DNA of 64,000 nt from Zeugodacus cucurbitae (Eukaryota > Arthropoda > Insecta > Diptera > Tephritidae). This document shows, piece after piece, positions 10,993-22,530 of this stretch (within the stretch, counting starts at the first letter, position 1; each line of letters opens with the position of its first letter). The notes beneath the pieces were generated by a model. It ran no database searches. It worked only from the letters and a program-made list of their open reading frames with translations, and was not told the DNA's origin. The stretch lies in assembly GCF_028554725.1 (NCBI RefSeq), contig NC_071671.1, forward strand, positions 11,032,001 through 11,096,000, written 5' to 3'. The position numbers and the translations under genes are program-made.

Positions 10993-12500
10993 ACCAATAA
11001 AGGACATTGAATGAACACCATGAGAAAGCTTTGAGAGATTTTATAGCAGTTTAACCTCAGAAACAGGTTAGAAATGTCGTTGCTTGCTGTCAGAGAAACG
11101 TTTATAATTTTGGGCCTTACCATGGTCAGGATTGAAGCCTAGTAATGATTATAGCTTTAGTAGGATTTCTTAAAAAATAATAAAAGAGTTGGTATGTCAG
11201 CGTTTTAGTAAGGAATATACATTCCGTGCAGTAAGCCCGAGAAAAAATGGATATATTTGTTGCCCATGAAGCCGGTTTCAACGAGAGTTCAAGAATTGTC
11301 CTATGATAATATTTCCGCTAAATAATAAATTTAGTCCAGTATGGGAACAAACTGTCCGAGCTCTTTGACACTAAATTCCATAATTCGATGAGATTTTACG
11401 AGGTTATGTTCAGGGGCTCTTAAAAATGTTTATGATAATTCGAATTTTCAAGCTTTCCGATCCCGTCGGCTGATATGGAATTTTAAGTATAAAATAGAAT
11501 ATCTAAGTACTTAATACCAGCGACATCAGCACTGCAAAGCATAGACTAACATATATACTCATACACCCTTTTATTCTCGCAAAGACCTTTAGTAAGCTTT
11601 TAACCTAAACCACAAAGTGACAAGCACGCCCACTTTTTCAAACTATGCACTTAAGCATATTATGTTTCAATGCCAACGCAAGCGAATTTAATGCCTAAGC
11701 CCAACAAATGCTTCGAATTCTATGCTCAAGCAAATTAACAAGCCTCACCGAAACCGTGAGAGTGTACCTCGCCTATGTAAGGCCAAACACAACGCTGGGC
11801 ATAACATACGTCAGTATATAAAAATAACCGCTTTAGTGCAGAAAGTTCAACAGCCTCGAGAAAGGTGAAAAGACCGTAATTGGTGCGCGAAAAGTTTTAT
11901 TGGATTAGTAGGAAAAAGTGTGTGGAAAAATGCAAGAAAATAAGTTACAATGCAAACATATCGTATGTAGTGCCGCATGAAACAGCTGATGCGGTATGAG
12001 AACCTTGGCGTATACACGCGCACTTGTGCAGTCTAGTATGTGACTATGTATATAATTATAAACTTGGTACATAATAGTTTTTCGCACAGTCGGCTACTCG
12101 ATTAACGATGAGCATAATTCGCATTCCAGTTTTTCTTTTGTATGGTAAATCGATTTAAATCAGCGCTTTAATTGAGTAAAGGACAAGTTACACGCCGAAC
12201 AATAATTTACCAGGGAGGACCATTATTGTAGCCTTTTCGCACAGGAGTTTATTGTAATTGGTCAGCTCACTGGAACACTATTTTTTTATACTCCGAATAG
12301 CTGATAGAGTATAATGGTTCACCTAACGTCAATTTATAAAACTTGTTTCGAGCTATTTTCAAAAGTAATTTTCTCGAAAATTCGCATTGGAATTACTGTT
12401 ATAGACCTATTGGAAATGTTGCAGAAGTGATTTCGGGAGTACTGTTTATGGAGAACACAAGTACTTGACTAACAACAAAGAAAGAGCTCTTGGAAAATTT
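10993..12500. other. Non-coding stretch without recognisable gene
   Basis: AT-rich unique sequence. Around 12290-12370 there is a TATACTCC...AGAGTATAAT block of a type common in dispersed fly repeats, but I could not assign it. No supported gene. Confidence 0.35.
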
Positions 12501-12649
12501 ATCGACGTCCATGTGTATCTATGGGAAAAAATTAATAAAATTATTCGAGTAAGCATTCGAAAGGGAGTATTGGTTTCTAACATTTCCATTTAGTCGTTTC
12601 ACGTCCCAAAAAAGATATGTAATAAGGAAATTAAATTTTTCCACGCTAT

Positions 12650-13245
12650 CACGCACTGGAGTCCGTAGTTTCGGTTCAAAGAGAGCACGTTTGGCGGCAA
12701 TCCTCCGAGCAGATGGACCATAATGAGACTTGTAAACAATTTTGCCGAGCATGGGAGAGTCAACAGAAGACCTTACCATCGAAACCCTTCAGTTCGAACG
12801 GAGGAAACAATCGCTGCTGTAGCTGCTGCCATACAAAACAATCCACGTGTGGGTGTAAGCAGACAGTCATTACAGTCAATTATGCACAATGATTTGGACT
12901 TATTCCCATATAAAATTCAAATGGCCAACAAACTGAACGCTGCAGACTTGCCGATTTGCTTGGAATTATGCCAGAAGATGCTTCAAATGGTGGAAGAAGA
13001 TGGGAACATGTTGAACTGTCTTTTCATGTCTGACGAGACCCATTTCGATTTAAACGGCAACATAAACAAACAAAATTGTCGAATATGGAGTGCTTCCAAC
13101 CCTCAGATACTCCATGAGACGGAATTGCATCCACTTCGTGTCACAGTGTGGTGTGCAGTTTCATCACGCTGCATTGTCGGGCCCTTCTTCTTCGAAGAAA
13201 ACGGTCACACCGTTACAGTTACTGAAGACCATTACTTGAGCATTC
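12650..13245 (+). pseudogene. IS630-Tc1-mariner superfamily transposase fragment
   Basis: An open frame from 12723 gives a partial DDE transposase. The HTH-domain tail PSVRTEETIAAVAAAIQNNP is followed by a linker, MHNDLDLFPYKIQMANKLNA, the first catalytic Asp in CLFMSDETHFDLNGNINKQN, then RIWSASNP and VTVWCAVSS and GPFFFEENGHTVTV. The homology stops near 13240, so the second and third catalytic residues are missing; the remaining 20 residues of the frame are AT-rich junk. Compared with relatives, about 10 residues of the HTH are deleted after RQSLQ. It is related to but distinct from the rosa-like copies. No terminal inverted repeats were located. Confidence 0.75.
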
Positions 13246-13439
13246 CATTATTTTTAAAACTAATTAAGCTATATTTAATAAAATTGAATTCCATACACTG
13301 AAAAAAAAAATTATTTGAGTTTCTTAATGTAGCAAAATTCATCAGCCACCCTGTACAATAATCATTGAGAACGATTAAAAAGAAAGAAAATTTCCTTTTA
13401 TCGAACGTCAGTAGAAATCTGGTGTACTTCTGATATACC

Positions 13440-13830
13440 GCTTTACACATAACTTTTGTGGTTTTGAGTCCCAGTAGATTCTAACAGCGCGCTTTGAACT
13501 TTTTTCCCCAAGTTTCTATCAAAGAGGCAGTGTATAAATTTACCTACGTTGATCATGCTTTCAGTTGACAGTTTTACGCCTCTTTTGACAATCTCGTCCA
13601 CTACCTCGTTACCCTATATACCCTTGTGGCCAGGCACCCAGTAGAATTAAAGTCGCCTGTTTCCATAGAACACTTTTGGCCGATATGCAGAAGGAGGATA
13701 TTACATTGATTGCCGCCTGACTGTCTACGTTTATGTGGACTTTAGAGTATCCTGTTGGTGCGCTTAAGGATAGCTCAGTGGCTTTCCCCAGTGCCGAAGA
13801 CGAATAAAAAATATTTAAAAAAAAATTTCT
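13440..13830 (-). pseudogene. Non-LTR retrotransposon RNase H fragment (Jockey/I-like)
   Basis: Minus-strand reading gives LGKATELSLSAP, then VDSQAAINVISS (RNase H Asp motif) and WVPGHKGI in a shifted frame, then GNEVVDE. This order is typical of the RNase H domain at the C terminus of I/R1/Jockey-type pol. Stops and a frameshift near 13650 break it. It is a short 5'- and 3'-truncated relic. Confidence 0.6.
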
Positions 13831-15137
13831 ACAGAACTGAGATTTTACAATAAGACCTCTTACAAAAAAAAAAAACAGCATCTTTATCTTCATCATTTAG
13901 CTCTACAGCTCTTTGTGACCTTTGTCCTGCTGAACATTACACTTCCATGTAACTCTGTCTTTTGCTGTCTCCCTCCAGTTTTCCAGTTGGAGTTCCTATA
14001 CATATTCGTGTAATGCATCCATGCATCCATGCATCTTGACTTTGGTATCTTAGAGACATTCTTAAACACGTAAATCTTATTTGTCTGACATTATTTAGAA
14101 ACCAGAAACTCTGCTAAATTATTGTTATATTATTTTGAACTGCTGAAATTATAACCTTAATGATATAATTCTCAGAACCCATGAAAGGATGCGATATGTA
14201 GTCAATATCTATAAACACTTCATTATTTTGTGTCTACTATCCTGCAACGGCAACATAGCGAACAGTCAAAGAGCAAATACAATATCTGCAATAAAAACCG
14301 ATGAGGATAGCAATAACAATAACACGCTATAAATGAGAGTCGTAAATTTTTGGCGTGAAACGCTGCCGAGCGCAGTGAGCGCATACAAATACGATAGTAA
14401 TAAAAATAATAAAAATAACCACATAAATATTGTGGTCGGTACACAAATAAAAGTCAATAGAGAATGTCTATTGCAGTTTGTTGTTCTATACAAAAATACA
14501 AAATTTATATTTTTTCATTAGTTTTATATTGAATTTTGCTGCATTTCGTTTTGTATTTATTTTGTTTTGCATTGCTTTATTTTGTTGCATTAGTGGTACG
14601 TGCCACACGCTGTGACGGCACCCACGCCTACGCAAAATACAACACTTTGTGTGTTGTTGTACATTGTTTGCCTGTGTCTGCACTTATGTTGTGATGCTTT
14701 AAGCCACTGCATTGACCCAATTTTCGAGGGTTGCTTTCGAATTCAAATCGAATCCTAACTCGGCTAAAGCTTTTAAAATTTATATTAAATACCATTTGGA
14801 CAATTCAAAGTATTGGATATGTACATAAGGGACAGAGAAATATTGGAAAGAGTTCGAGAAATATTATCGGACCCAAGTAGAGTTGTATTGCATATAAACC
14901 CGAACGGACTAACGACTTCTGTTTTAGAGTATCGAGAAGATGAAGGACTATGCAATTTAGCAGTAAACGGTGGCTTGGACAAGGAATTTTGATGAAACAC
15001 CAAAAGCCGTTGATCTTTAGCGGTCAAGCGCTTGTAAAATGGACTCATACTATTCGCAATTTCGACCTTGAGAAAATATATTCTTAATAAAAATAAAATA
15101 TTATGAACAACGAGTACCACTAAGATCTCCCTTTATA
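13831..15137. other. Non-coding stretch without recognisable gene
   Basis: AT-rich sequence. Poly-T-rich minus-strand frames (14223-14521) are low complexity and encode nothing recognisable. A short ATGCATCC tandem lies at 14010-14035. Confidence 0.35.
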
Positions 15138-16314
15138 TTAGGTCTACAATTTTGCTACCGCCGTTTTTTTGTAAATTTAAGTCTTTATTGTATAAAAACG
15201 GTTACAAAAATGTTATTCAAAATATTGGCCGTCGCTAGCTACTACTTTTAACCATCTTTCTGGCATGCATATTCCGTGACGAAGGAACTCCTCATCTTTC
15301 GAGTCGATTCAAGAATCAATCCAATTTTTAACTTCTGCATAAGAACTGAAGTGCTCGTTAGCTAGACCGTGTGCCATCGATCGGAATAAGTGGATCTCCC
15401 ATTTCAGCGTCTCGAAATATTTTTTGACCACCTTGGCGACGTGAGGTCGAGCATTGTCATGCTGGAGAATGACTTTATCGTGTCTTTCCTCGTACTGTGG
15501 GCGTTTTTCTTTTAGAGCTCGGCTCAAACGCATCAATTGCGTTCTGTATCGATCTCCTGTGATGGTTTCACTTGGCTGTAGCAGCTCATAATATATCACC
15601 CCCAGCTGGTCCCACCAAATGCAGAGCATGACTTTGGCGCCGTGAATGTTCGGTTTTGCCGTCGACGAGGAGGCGTGTCCAGGCTTTCCCCATGACTTTC
15701 TTCGCTTAGGATTATCGTAGTGGATCCATTTTTCGTCGCCAGTTACAATGCGATGTAAAAATCCCTTTCGGTTATGCCTTTGAAGCAGCTGCTCACATAC
15801 AAAGAAGCACCGTTCGAGATCTCTTGGTTTCAAGTCGTAAGGAACCCAGTTTCCTTGTTTCTGAATCATCCCCATGTCTTTGAGGCTGCTTGCTGTGTCA
15901 CTTGCAACGATTCGGCCAATTCCTCTTGGACTTGAAACGAATCTTGGTCGAGTAATGCTTTCAATTCAGCATCTTCGAAAATCTTCTCCCTTCAACCAGC
16001 ATGCCGGTCTTCGACTTCATAATTACCATTCTTAAAACGTTGAAACCATTCGCGACATGTTCTTTCACTTAGGACAGCCTCGCCGAGGCATTCCGAAAGC
16101 ATTCGATGAGCCTCAGTCGCACTTTTCTTGGAATTAAAAAAGAAAAGCAAAATTTCCCGCAAATGTCGAGAATTCGTCTCAAAAAGTGACATTTTCAGTT
16201 CAGAATAAGTTTGGAATGCAAACAGATCTCGACAAATATTTTGAATTAATTATTTTATTAATCGACCAGTGCTTGACTATAGAGAAAACGGCGTAAGCAA
16301 AGTTGTAGACCTAA
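15138..16314 (-). mobile_element. Near full-length mariner (mellifera-type), defective
   Basis: A 1177-bp element flanked by TA on both sides (15136-15137 and 16315-16316). The terminal inverted repeats begin TTAGGTCTACAA and stay similar for about 30 bp (TTTGCT.A/CCGCCGTTTT). Outer boundaries are therefore exact. It is read on the minus strand. The size is normal for a roughly 345-residue mariner transposase. The coding region is broken (see the pseudogene entry), so the element could only have moved with transposase supplied in trans. Confidence 0.9.
15213..16192 (-). pseudogene. mariner transposase pseudogene, third catalytic Asp deleted
   Basis: The start peptide MSLFETNSRHLREILLFFF matches mariner N termini, followed by CREWFQRFKNG (HTH). 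The frame is then broken by a stop after DRHAG and by a frameshift before MGMIQKQGNWVPYDLKPRD. The catalytic part keeps IVTGDEKWIHYDNPKRRKSW (first Asp) and ILQHDNARPHVAKVVKKYF (second Asp). Then LKWEI runs straight into HLFRSMAHGLANEHF: the segment that carries HPPYSPD and PSDY in relatives, with the third Asp of DD34D, is missing in frame (about 16 residues). A Trp-to-stop change follows WIDS, and the same frame continues to SDGQYFE and TAA at 15215-15213. Confidence 0.88.
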
Positions 16315-17394
16315 TATATCTTTATCTATTTACGTGAGACAATCGAATTATGGCTTCTGATGTTACAAAAAGCCTCGTGTTGTATGTATGGACATAGAGT
16401 TTAACAAACGGTCTCTGATAATTATTGATTATCGAATTGTGACCTAACGAGTGTCTCATAATCGATAACCGACAATGTATGAACAGCATTTCAGGGTAGT
16501 ATCATCTGCAGAACTTCTAATTTTGGTTGGCTTACAAGACCGACTGGTTTTAATGTCCCTTTTTTGAACATGCTTCAATGTCCCTTTTTTAAAGCGAAAA
16601 GCTCGAGGTATAAATCGATAGTCGTAATAGTTTTCTCTTATTAATGAATAAAATCGAGCAGAGGTTAAGAAAAAAACTCTGGTGTATATTCCGTAGAACT
16701 AAAAATATTTACTTCGAATCCCTAAAACCAGACCTAGAACTCGTTGTTTTACCAGTAAGTACATATGGACATAGCTCATAGGCTCCGACCGATTGTTGAA
16801 CCGTTATTGATTTTTTTTCTGATGTTGGGCGATGCCGATTAAGCTCAGTCTCTAATAACTCGCTACTTAACGACGAATTGAACTAACCAAAGTTAAAATA
16901 TTAGTATAACCCAGAAATTTGTAAACATATTAAACCAAATTAAAGAGAACTGATCGTTATAATATCACGATCTCCAGGTGAAAATAAGTATTTTAAATTT
17001 GAATATGTACATGCTCTGTACACATCAACAAATATTCAGGTTTCAAGTGTGATGCCAAAACAGAAAAATCAAAATAAACAAGAACGAATGAATAAAGTTA
17101 TTTTTAGCATGCTCATTCTTATTTTTGTCTGCTTTGTTTTTGTCAATATTTTACGACAATGTAATTATTTCATTCACTTAATACTCACGCAAATATCTGC
17201 GCGCTCGCATAACAACAATCGCAAATTCTCACGCTCACTTTCCATCTCTTATTTCTCCAATTCGCCGCAAATATGCTGCTGCTCACCACTTTAGAATGAT
17301 TCCATTGCATTCTCACATTATTAACGACTCGATTGTTATTGTTGTTTTTAATCGCTACTTTTTTGGCGTGCCTTTGGCGAACAGTTAACATGCA
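16315..17394. other. Non-coding stretch without recognisable gene
   Basis: Unique AT-rich sequence with two tandem TGTCCCTTTTTT units (16553-16591) and no coding homology. Confidence 0.35.
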
Positions 17395-17414
17395 GCCTCC
17401 GTGGCGCAATTGGC

Positions 17415-17451
<37 letters not shown>

Positions 17452-17468
17452 GAGCCCACCCGGGGGCG
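17395..17468 (+). tRNA. tRNA-Asn (GTT), copy 1
   Basis: 74-nt cloverleaf: acceptor GCCTCCG with CGGGGGC, anticodon stem TTCGG/CCGAA around GTT (17429-17431), and B-box GGTTCGAGCCC. It is followed by a six-T run at about 17478-17483. The sequence is identical to the minus-strand gene at 49502-49575. It lies 191 bp from a divergently oriented tRNA-Ala. Confidence 0.96.
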
Positions 17469-17659
17469 CAATTTAAATTTTTTACAATTTTAAACAAAAT
17501 ATGTTTTAATTGTAAATGTATATAGATAATTTTGGTTAGGAGTTGAAGAGAATACGAAAAATGTTATGATTTTATAATTTGCTAATATTTACTAGAAAAC
17601 GAGAATTTTTAAAATTAATGTCATTCCACAGCAAAAAAAAAGTATATATATTCGACCAT

Positions 17660-17732
17660 TGGAGATGCGGGGCATCGATCCCCGTACCTCTCACATGCTA
17701 AGCGAGCGCTCTACCATCTGAGCTACATCCCC
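17660..17732 (-). tRNA. tRNA-Ala (AGC)
   Basis: 73-nt cloverleaf on the minus strand: acceptor GGGGATG with CATCTCC, discriminator A, D arm GCTCAGATGGTAGAGC, and anticodon AGC (complement at 17697-17699). On its own strand a run of nine T's lies downstream (17633-17641). It is convergent with tRNA-Asn at 17395. Confidence 0.94.
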
Positions 17733-18249
17733 ATATATAATTCGATCGCCCAATATAGAATTTTGATTAGCGCAGTATGTGTTATTGTGAAACGTAAGTA
17801 TATTGACCACTTTGAACGTGATCTAAGGGGTTTAATGTCGAAAATTGAACACTCATTATTATGCAAAACGATATTCAGAGTATTAGACAAGCGCAAACCC
17901 TGAAATTCATGTATACAATTGATAATACAAGGAGAGATGGCTTACCAAAAATTAACCTGTTTTAAATATTTCGCATAACGAAACAACAATAAAGTGACAA
18001 CAATAAGTTCAAGAAACGAAACGTATTGGCAAGTTAGTGAATAAAACCAAGAAAACTTGACATAAAATAAACTTCCAATACTCGTAATAATATCAACTCT
18101 TACCTACAATGAAAGATTAACTCGTCCTAATATTAGGTGTAGAAATCTAGAATATTAAGGAAAATAGATACTCGATCAAATGAGGATCACTCAGATCGAT
18201 CTAATAAATCAATGTTTTGAATGATTTCAACGTTTTAATCAAATCTTCA
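17733..18249. other. Non-coding stretch without recognisable gene
   Basis: AT-rich unique sequence between tRNA-Ala and a retrotransposon tail; nothing supported. Confidence 0.35.
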
Positions 18250-18530
18250 CTATTCTTTCTTCTCTACTTCTTGACCGCTTACGCGGTTATAGTCGAGTCC
18301 ACAACAGCGCGCAATGCTTCTCTCCTTTTGGCAGTTTGGCGACAATTGGTGATACCAAGTGATTCCAGGTCCTTCTTCACCTGGTCCTTCCATCGGAGTG
18401 GAGGCCTCCCTCTTCCTCGGTTTCCACCTGCGGGTACTGCATCGAACACTTTTAGAGCTGGAGCACTTTCGTCCATTCAAACAACATGACCTAGCCAGCG
18501 TAGAAAGAAAGCTGGACTTAAGGGGTCACA
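18250..18530 (-). mobile_element. Non-LTR retrotransposon 3' tail, copy 1
   Basis: The minus-strand peptide MDESAPALKVFDAVPAGG continues through GRGRPPLRWKDQVKKDLESL and NCRQTAKRR to AVVDSTITA-stop. This is the conserved C-terminal tail of an RTE-like endonuclease/reverse-transcriptase polyprotein common in fly genomes. The stop codon lies in the palindrome ACCGCGTAAGCGGT. A GAA-rich tail follows downstream. It is 5'-truncated, so no RT domain is present. Confidence 0.75.
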
Positions 18531-18584
18531 CGAGTTAATGCAAAAATCCATAAGTACCATCAGCGATTCAAATACAAATACGGT

Positions 18585-18960
18585 TAGCCGAGGCAAACCA
18601 TGACTAAACCAGGATTGACTGACAGGAAAGTTTTCCATGTGTTTGGAAGGATTGTGATGAAATCATTTATTATGAGCTGCTATCCTACGGTTAAACTCTT
18701 AACTAAGAGTTAACAATTAGACCATCGGAAGAAAGCTATTGCGTAGAAGCTGCCAACTTGGGCCAATAGAAGAGGAGTGGTATTCCATCAGGACAACGCC
18801 GGGTCACACACGTCGATAATGACTTACGTAGTTCGGAACTGACAACCAGTGATTACTAGCTGCTCCTGCTGTATATAGCGAATGATTTTGCTGGTGAAAA
18901 ATTCGCTTGAAGAGAAGCTTGTAAAACGATTCTGTCCCCTTTTTTGCCAATATGGAGAAT
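18585..18960 (+). pseudogene. mariner transposase fragment (irritans-type), copy 1
   Basis: Shifted frames give KPGLT.RKVFH, VVFHQDNAGSHTS (second catalytic Asp), PSDY (third Asp region, after a deletion) and AGEKFA*REACK near the C terminus. It resembles the mariner copies at 37 and 52.8 kb but is more decayed and lacks the 5' half. It directly follows a non-LTR tail on the opposite strand. Confidence 0.65.
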
Positions 18961-19826
18961 AGCTTTATCGAATCTCAACACGTTATCGTTTTACCGAAAT
19001 CGGGTCATTCTTAGTATGCTAAATAAAACCAACAATTTGGTGCAAAATACTGGATTTACTGTTAATAGAACTAATATTTTGAAACGGGACGTTTTTTTTT
19101 TTAACCAGAATGCGAAAATGGTGTCGCCTACTTTAAACCGAGTGGATCCGACAAATAATGATTTAAATAGAGATTGCGGCAGAAGTCTTTCTTTACAATT
19201 ACTATACAAGTCTTACAATGCGTTCTCTTTATTTCGACAAATTTTTACTGGATGTTAAAAACCTCAAACTTTAAGTTAAAAAGATTTGAGACATCAATAT
19301 AGTTGTATATGGCAAAACGGGTAAGGATATAATTTAAGTCGCAATTTTTATTTTAGTCTCGATATACTTTTGTAATAACCAGATTAACTGCCGTACATCG
19401 GCTTTTTCATTAAACTCGGTGAAGACCCCAACGAACCCTGAACGTTAACACGTATGTAAGTATGAACTTTTTATAATTGAGCCGAAAGTGTTTCAAAAGT
19501 TCACTTGTACTAAATGTTTTTTACAAACTTTTTCAATTTCCCGCAGTTCAGCTAATCGCCACTTACTTTTATTGCATACACGAGTATTGTACGTCCATTT
19601 AGATATTTATCTCGTGCAATTGTGCAATTTTCGTGTTCGGGCTAATGTTTTCTTTTTTATTATTTTCCCATTACAAAATTATCCACTCTCTTTTTGATAA
19701 TGTTCGTTACTTAATTTTTGCGGTTCGTGCAGTTCGCGGTTGCTTGTTTTCGGTATCAGACAATTGAATTAAAATGTAAAAAAAGGAAATCAAACGCTAA
19801 GAATAGAGCGAATAAAAACACGTAAA
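18961..19826. other. Non-coding stretch without recognisable gene
   Basis: AT-rich unique sequence. A 104-codon frame at 18944-19258 begins inside the mariner relic and shows no domain; I do not call it. Confidence 0.35.
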
Positions 19827-20500
19827 TTGAAATTGAAATTGCAAACGGAAGTGGGGTACGAAAACACAAAAGCAACAGAAATTACAGCAGCAATTACAAC
19901 GCCACCAGCGACAGCCAGCGCAATGCACATGCCGCAACAGCAAATACACAACAAAATTGGCTACCAACTGTCAGCCAGACAGGCAGTCGCTCAGTCAGCG
20001 AATGCACGAACAAAAAAACGAAAAGTAAAAATTAAACTAAATTAATTTGAAAGCACCCAGCGTTAACACTACGAGCGTGTGAATACGCCAGGCTAGTTAG
20101 CCGCCACAGAATGACTCTCGAACTCGAACGCCCGCCCTTTCCAAGCGTCGCTAACGGCCTAGCTGCATTGTCGCTTTCATTCGTACGTACGAGTACGTCA
20201 GCCCAATTTTCCGTTCCGTTCAATTCTCTTTGTTGCACTGCAGCATTTCGTTTTATTTCACCTTTTTTTGTGTGCATTTAATTTCATTTTCATCCATGCT
20301 GTAGTCGCCGCATTCGTGTTCGGTTGTCGTTTCGTCACGTCTCGTCGCATTTTGCGCATCACTTCGCATGTAACATTCTATTCTAACCGTCCTCATCACA
20401 CGGCATCCAGCCGCCACCACTTGCCAGCAGTAGCGATGCGCCAACGCCAGCACATCATCTATCCCCAAACGCCTTGAGCAAACAAGTATCAACCAGATGA
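19827..20500. promoter_or_regulatory. GC-richer unique block, candidate regulatory or leader DNA
   Basis: This block stands out from the AT-rich surroundings, with CAACAGCAAATACAC-type and ACAGCAGCAATTAC-type runs on the plus strand and many CG dinucleotides at 20080-20220 and 20300-20460. A 72-codon frame at 19827-20045 lacks homology and seems a composition effect. The position 12 kb upstream of EcR-A fits a distal leader or enhancer, which is only inference. Confidence 0.3.
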
Positions 20501-20638
20501 GCGCGAAATTTCCAATGCGGCAGACTTTGCGGGAAATTTATGTATGTGCTTTGTTGGGTTCGCTTGGTCTAAAATTTGTCGGTTGGTCCTTTGAATTATA
20601 CTTTCAGCAATATTTTAGTTTAATAAAAACCATTTTTA

Positions 20639-21838
20639 AAGGGTGATCCAAGTAGAGGTACTTTTTCCAATAGCCTTTTTTTGACAGATCACCCGTGAGT
20701 CGTAGCAAGCCGTCATGTTATTTTTATTCTGCATTGTTTGGTGTTTCATCATGGAAGGACTTACGCTTGAACAACGTTTACAAATTGTTGAACTATAATC
20801 GGCCTACCGAACGTACTATTCGCAAAACTATCAACCATCTTGAGACTCAGCATTCATTATTGGATAATATTCGACCGAATAAACCAAGTCCAGCACGCAG
20901 TAAAGAAAATATAGCAGCCGTAGCTGAGCGTGTACACGAAGACCGTGGAGAGTCGTTCGCAGCAACTCGGACTGACGTATGGAACGACTTGGCGCATTTT
21001 ACGTCGAGATCTTAAATTGCCAAACTTCCCAAGCGACATCGCTTCGCTCTATGCGCTCTTGAAAAGTTCCAAGAAGATCCAACGTTTTCGAGCCAAATTC
21101 TGTTGAGCTAGGAGAGCCCATTTCTGTCTCAATAGGTATGTAAACAAACAAAATTGTCGCATTTGGGAAAAAGAACAACCTGAAGAGATTCATCTCGAAA
21201 AAAAATACAGTTTGGTGTGGTTTGTGGACAGGTGGAATAATCGATCCATATATCTTTAAAAATCATGCCGGTGAGAAAGTAACAGTCAATGTTGCCACCT
21301 TTATCGCGCGGACTATTTGATGTCTGAAATTGAAGCTCGTGATCTCGGCGACATATGGTTTCAACAAGATGGCGCCACTTCCATCGCATCAATTAGTGGA
21401 TTTATTGAGAGAACACTTCTGGGAGCAGATAATTTCACATTTTGGCTCAGTCGATTGGCCACCAAGATCACGTGATATCATACCGTTTGACTTTTGTCGG
21501 TGGGGATAGTAAAGTTGAAAGTATATGCGCACAATCCCGTTTTTACCCAGGCCGTCGAGCAAAACCTCACGCGTGTCATTCGCTAGTTACCAGTCAAAAT
21601 GGTCGATCGAGTCATCGAAAATTGGACTCAACGGATTCGAGTCTTCGAAAATTGGACTCAACGGATGGACCCTCTGAGACGTAGCCGCGGCCAAACATTT
21701 GAAAGTGATAATCTTCAAAAAATAAATGCAAAAGTTTGTTTTTTCTAATGATAATAAACATTCCCCGTTAAATTGGAAACGTCTGTTTTTTTTGTTTTTT
21801 CTTTAAAAAGGTGGGCAACCTCGAAATGGATCACCCTT
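20639..21838 (+). mobile_element. DD41D (rosa-like) mariner, full-length copy 2, defective
   Basis: A 1200-bp element flanked by TA at 20637-20638 and 21839-21840, with terminal inverted repeats AAGGGTGATCCA. An ATG at 20752 opens MEGLTLEQRLQIVEL then a stop; frameshifted remains give RPTERTIRKTINHLETQHSL, SLLDNIRPNKPSPARS and ENIAAVAERVHEDRGES. Later pieces include DLGDIWFQQDGAT (catalytic Asp), DWPPRSRDI-like DNA and a C-terminal stretch. Residues expected between VEL and RPTE are deleted, causing the frameshift. A 21-bp segment (CGAAAATTGGACTCAACGGAT) is tandemly doubled near 21617-21666. Both ends are intact but the gene is dead. Confidence 0.85.
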
Positions 21839-21840
21839 TA

Positions 21841-22530
21841 TTAAGATTTTTTTTTATTTGAAAGGTCTTTTATGAAGTTCAATGTAGCATTTCAGTGAGT
21901 GATGACTACTCTGGGTGTGCTGAGGTTTTGTGTTTCAGGGTTTGGAATACGTTTTCACGCATTTAAGTGGAGCAAGCTTTTCCGTGTTGTTTCTTAGTAA
22001 AATCAGTCTTTAGATTTTATAAGTATTTCATAACTGTGTCTTAATTATAATGTGTTATAAATGTTAATTTTAGACAATATGAAAGATATGCTAACTATTC
22101 TAACGGTAAATTTGTCATACTGTGCCACTGTACTCACACACACGATGAAATCACTTAATAAAGCAAAAAAAAAAAGGTTCAACGAGTTCAACAACGTAGT
22201 TTTTTAGGTTGATGAATTCGCAATTATTAGAGTAGACAGATTTTGAAATATTTCAAAATAAGCGCCTCTAGCGAAATCAGCGCTATGTTATCAAAAATCC
22301 GCTTTCGCAGCGCAAAAAGCACTTTTCCGCTGACGGCTGCACTAATTTGCATATTAAATTCATGAGAAGTGAATACGAATAGCTAAACACACACACATAC
22401 AAACATTTGTAAATAACAATAACAATAATAACAATAATAATAGCAATAGCAAATTTGTTTAATAACAATAACAACGGACAGATCATTAAACTTTTATCAG
22501 CGCAGCCGGTGCTGACATAGGTCAGAAAAA
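21841..22530. other. Non-coding stretch without recognisable gene
   Basis: AT-rich. An AATAAC/AATAAT simple-sequence run lies at 22414-22475. No supported coding region. Confidence 0.35.

Noticed and set aside
19827..20045. Short protein gene (72 codons)
   Set aside because: No conserved domain; Ala/Thr/Gln-rich as expected from CA-rich leader-like DNA.
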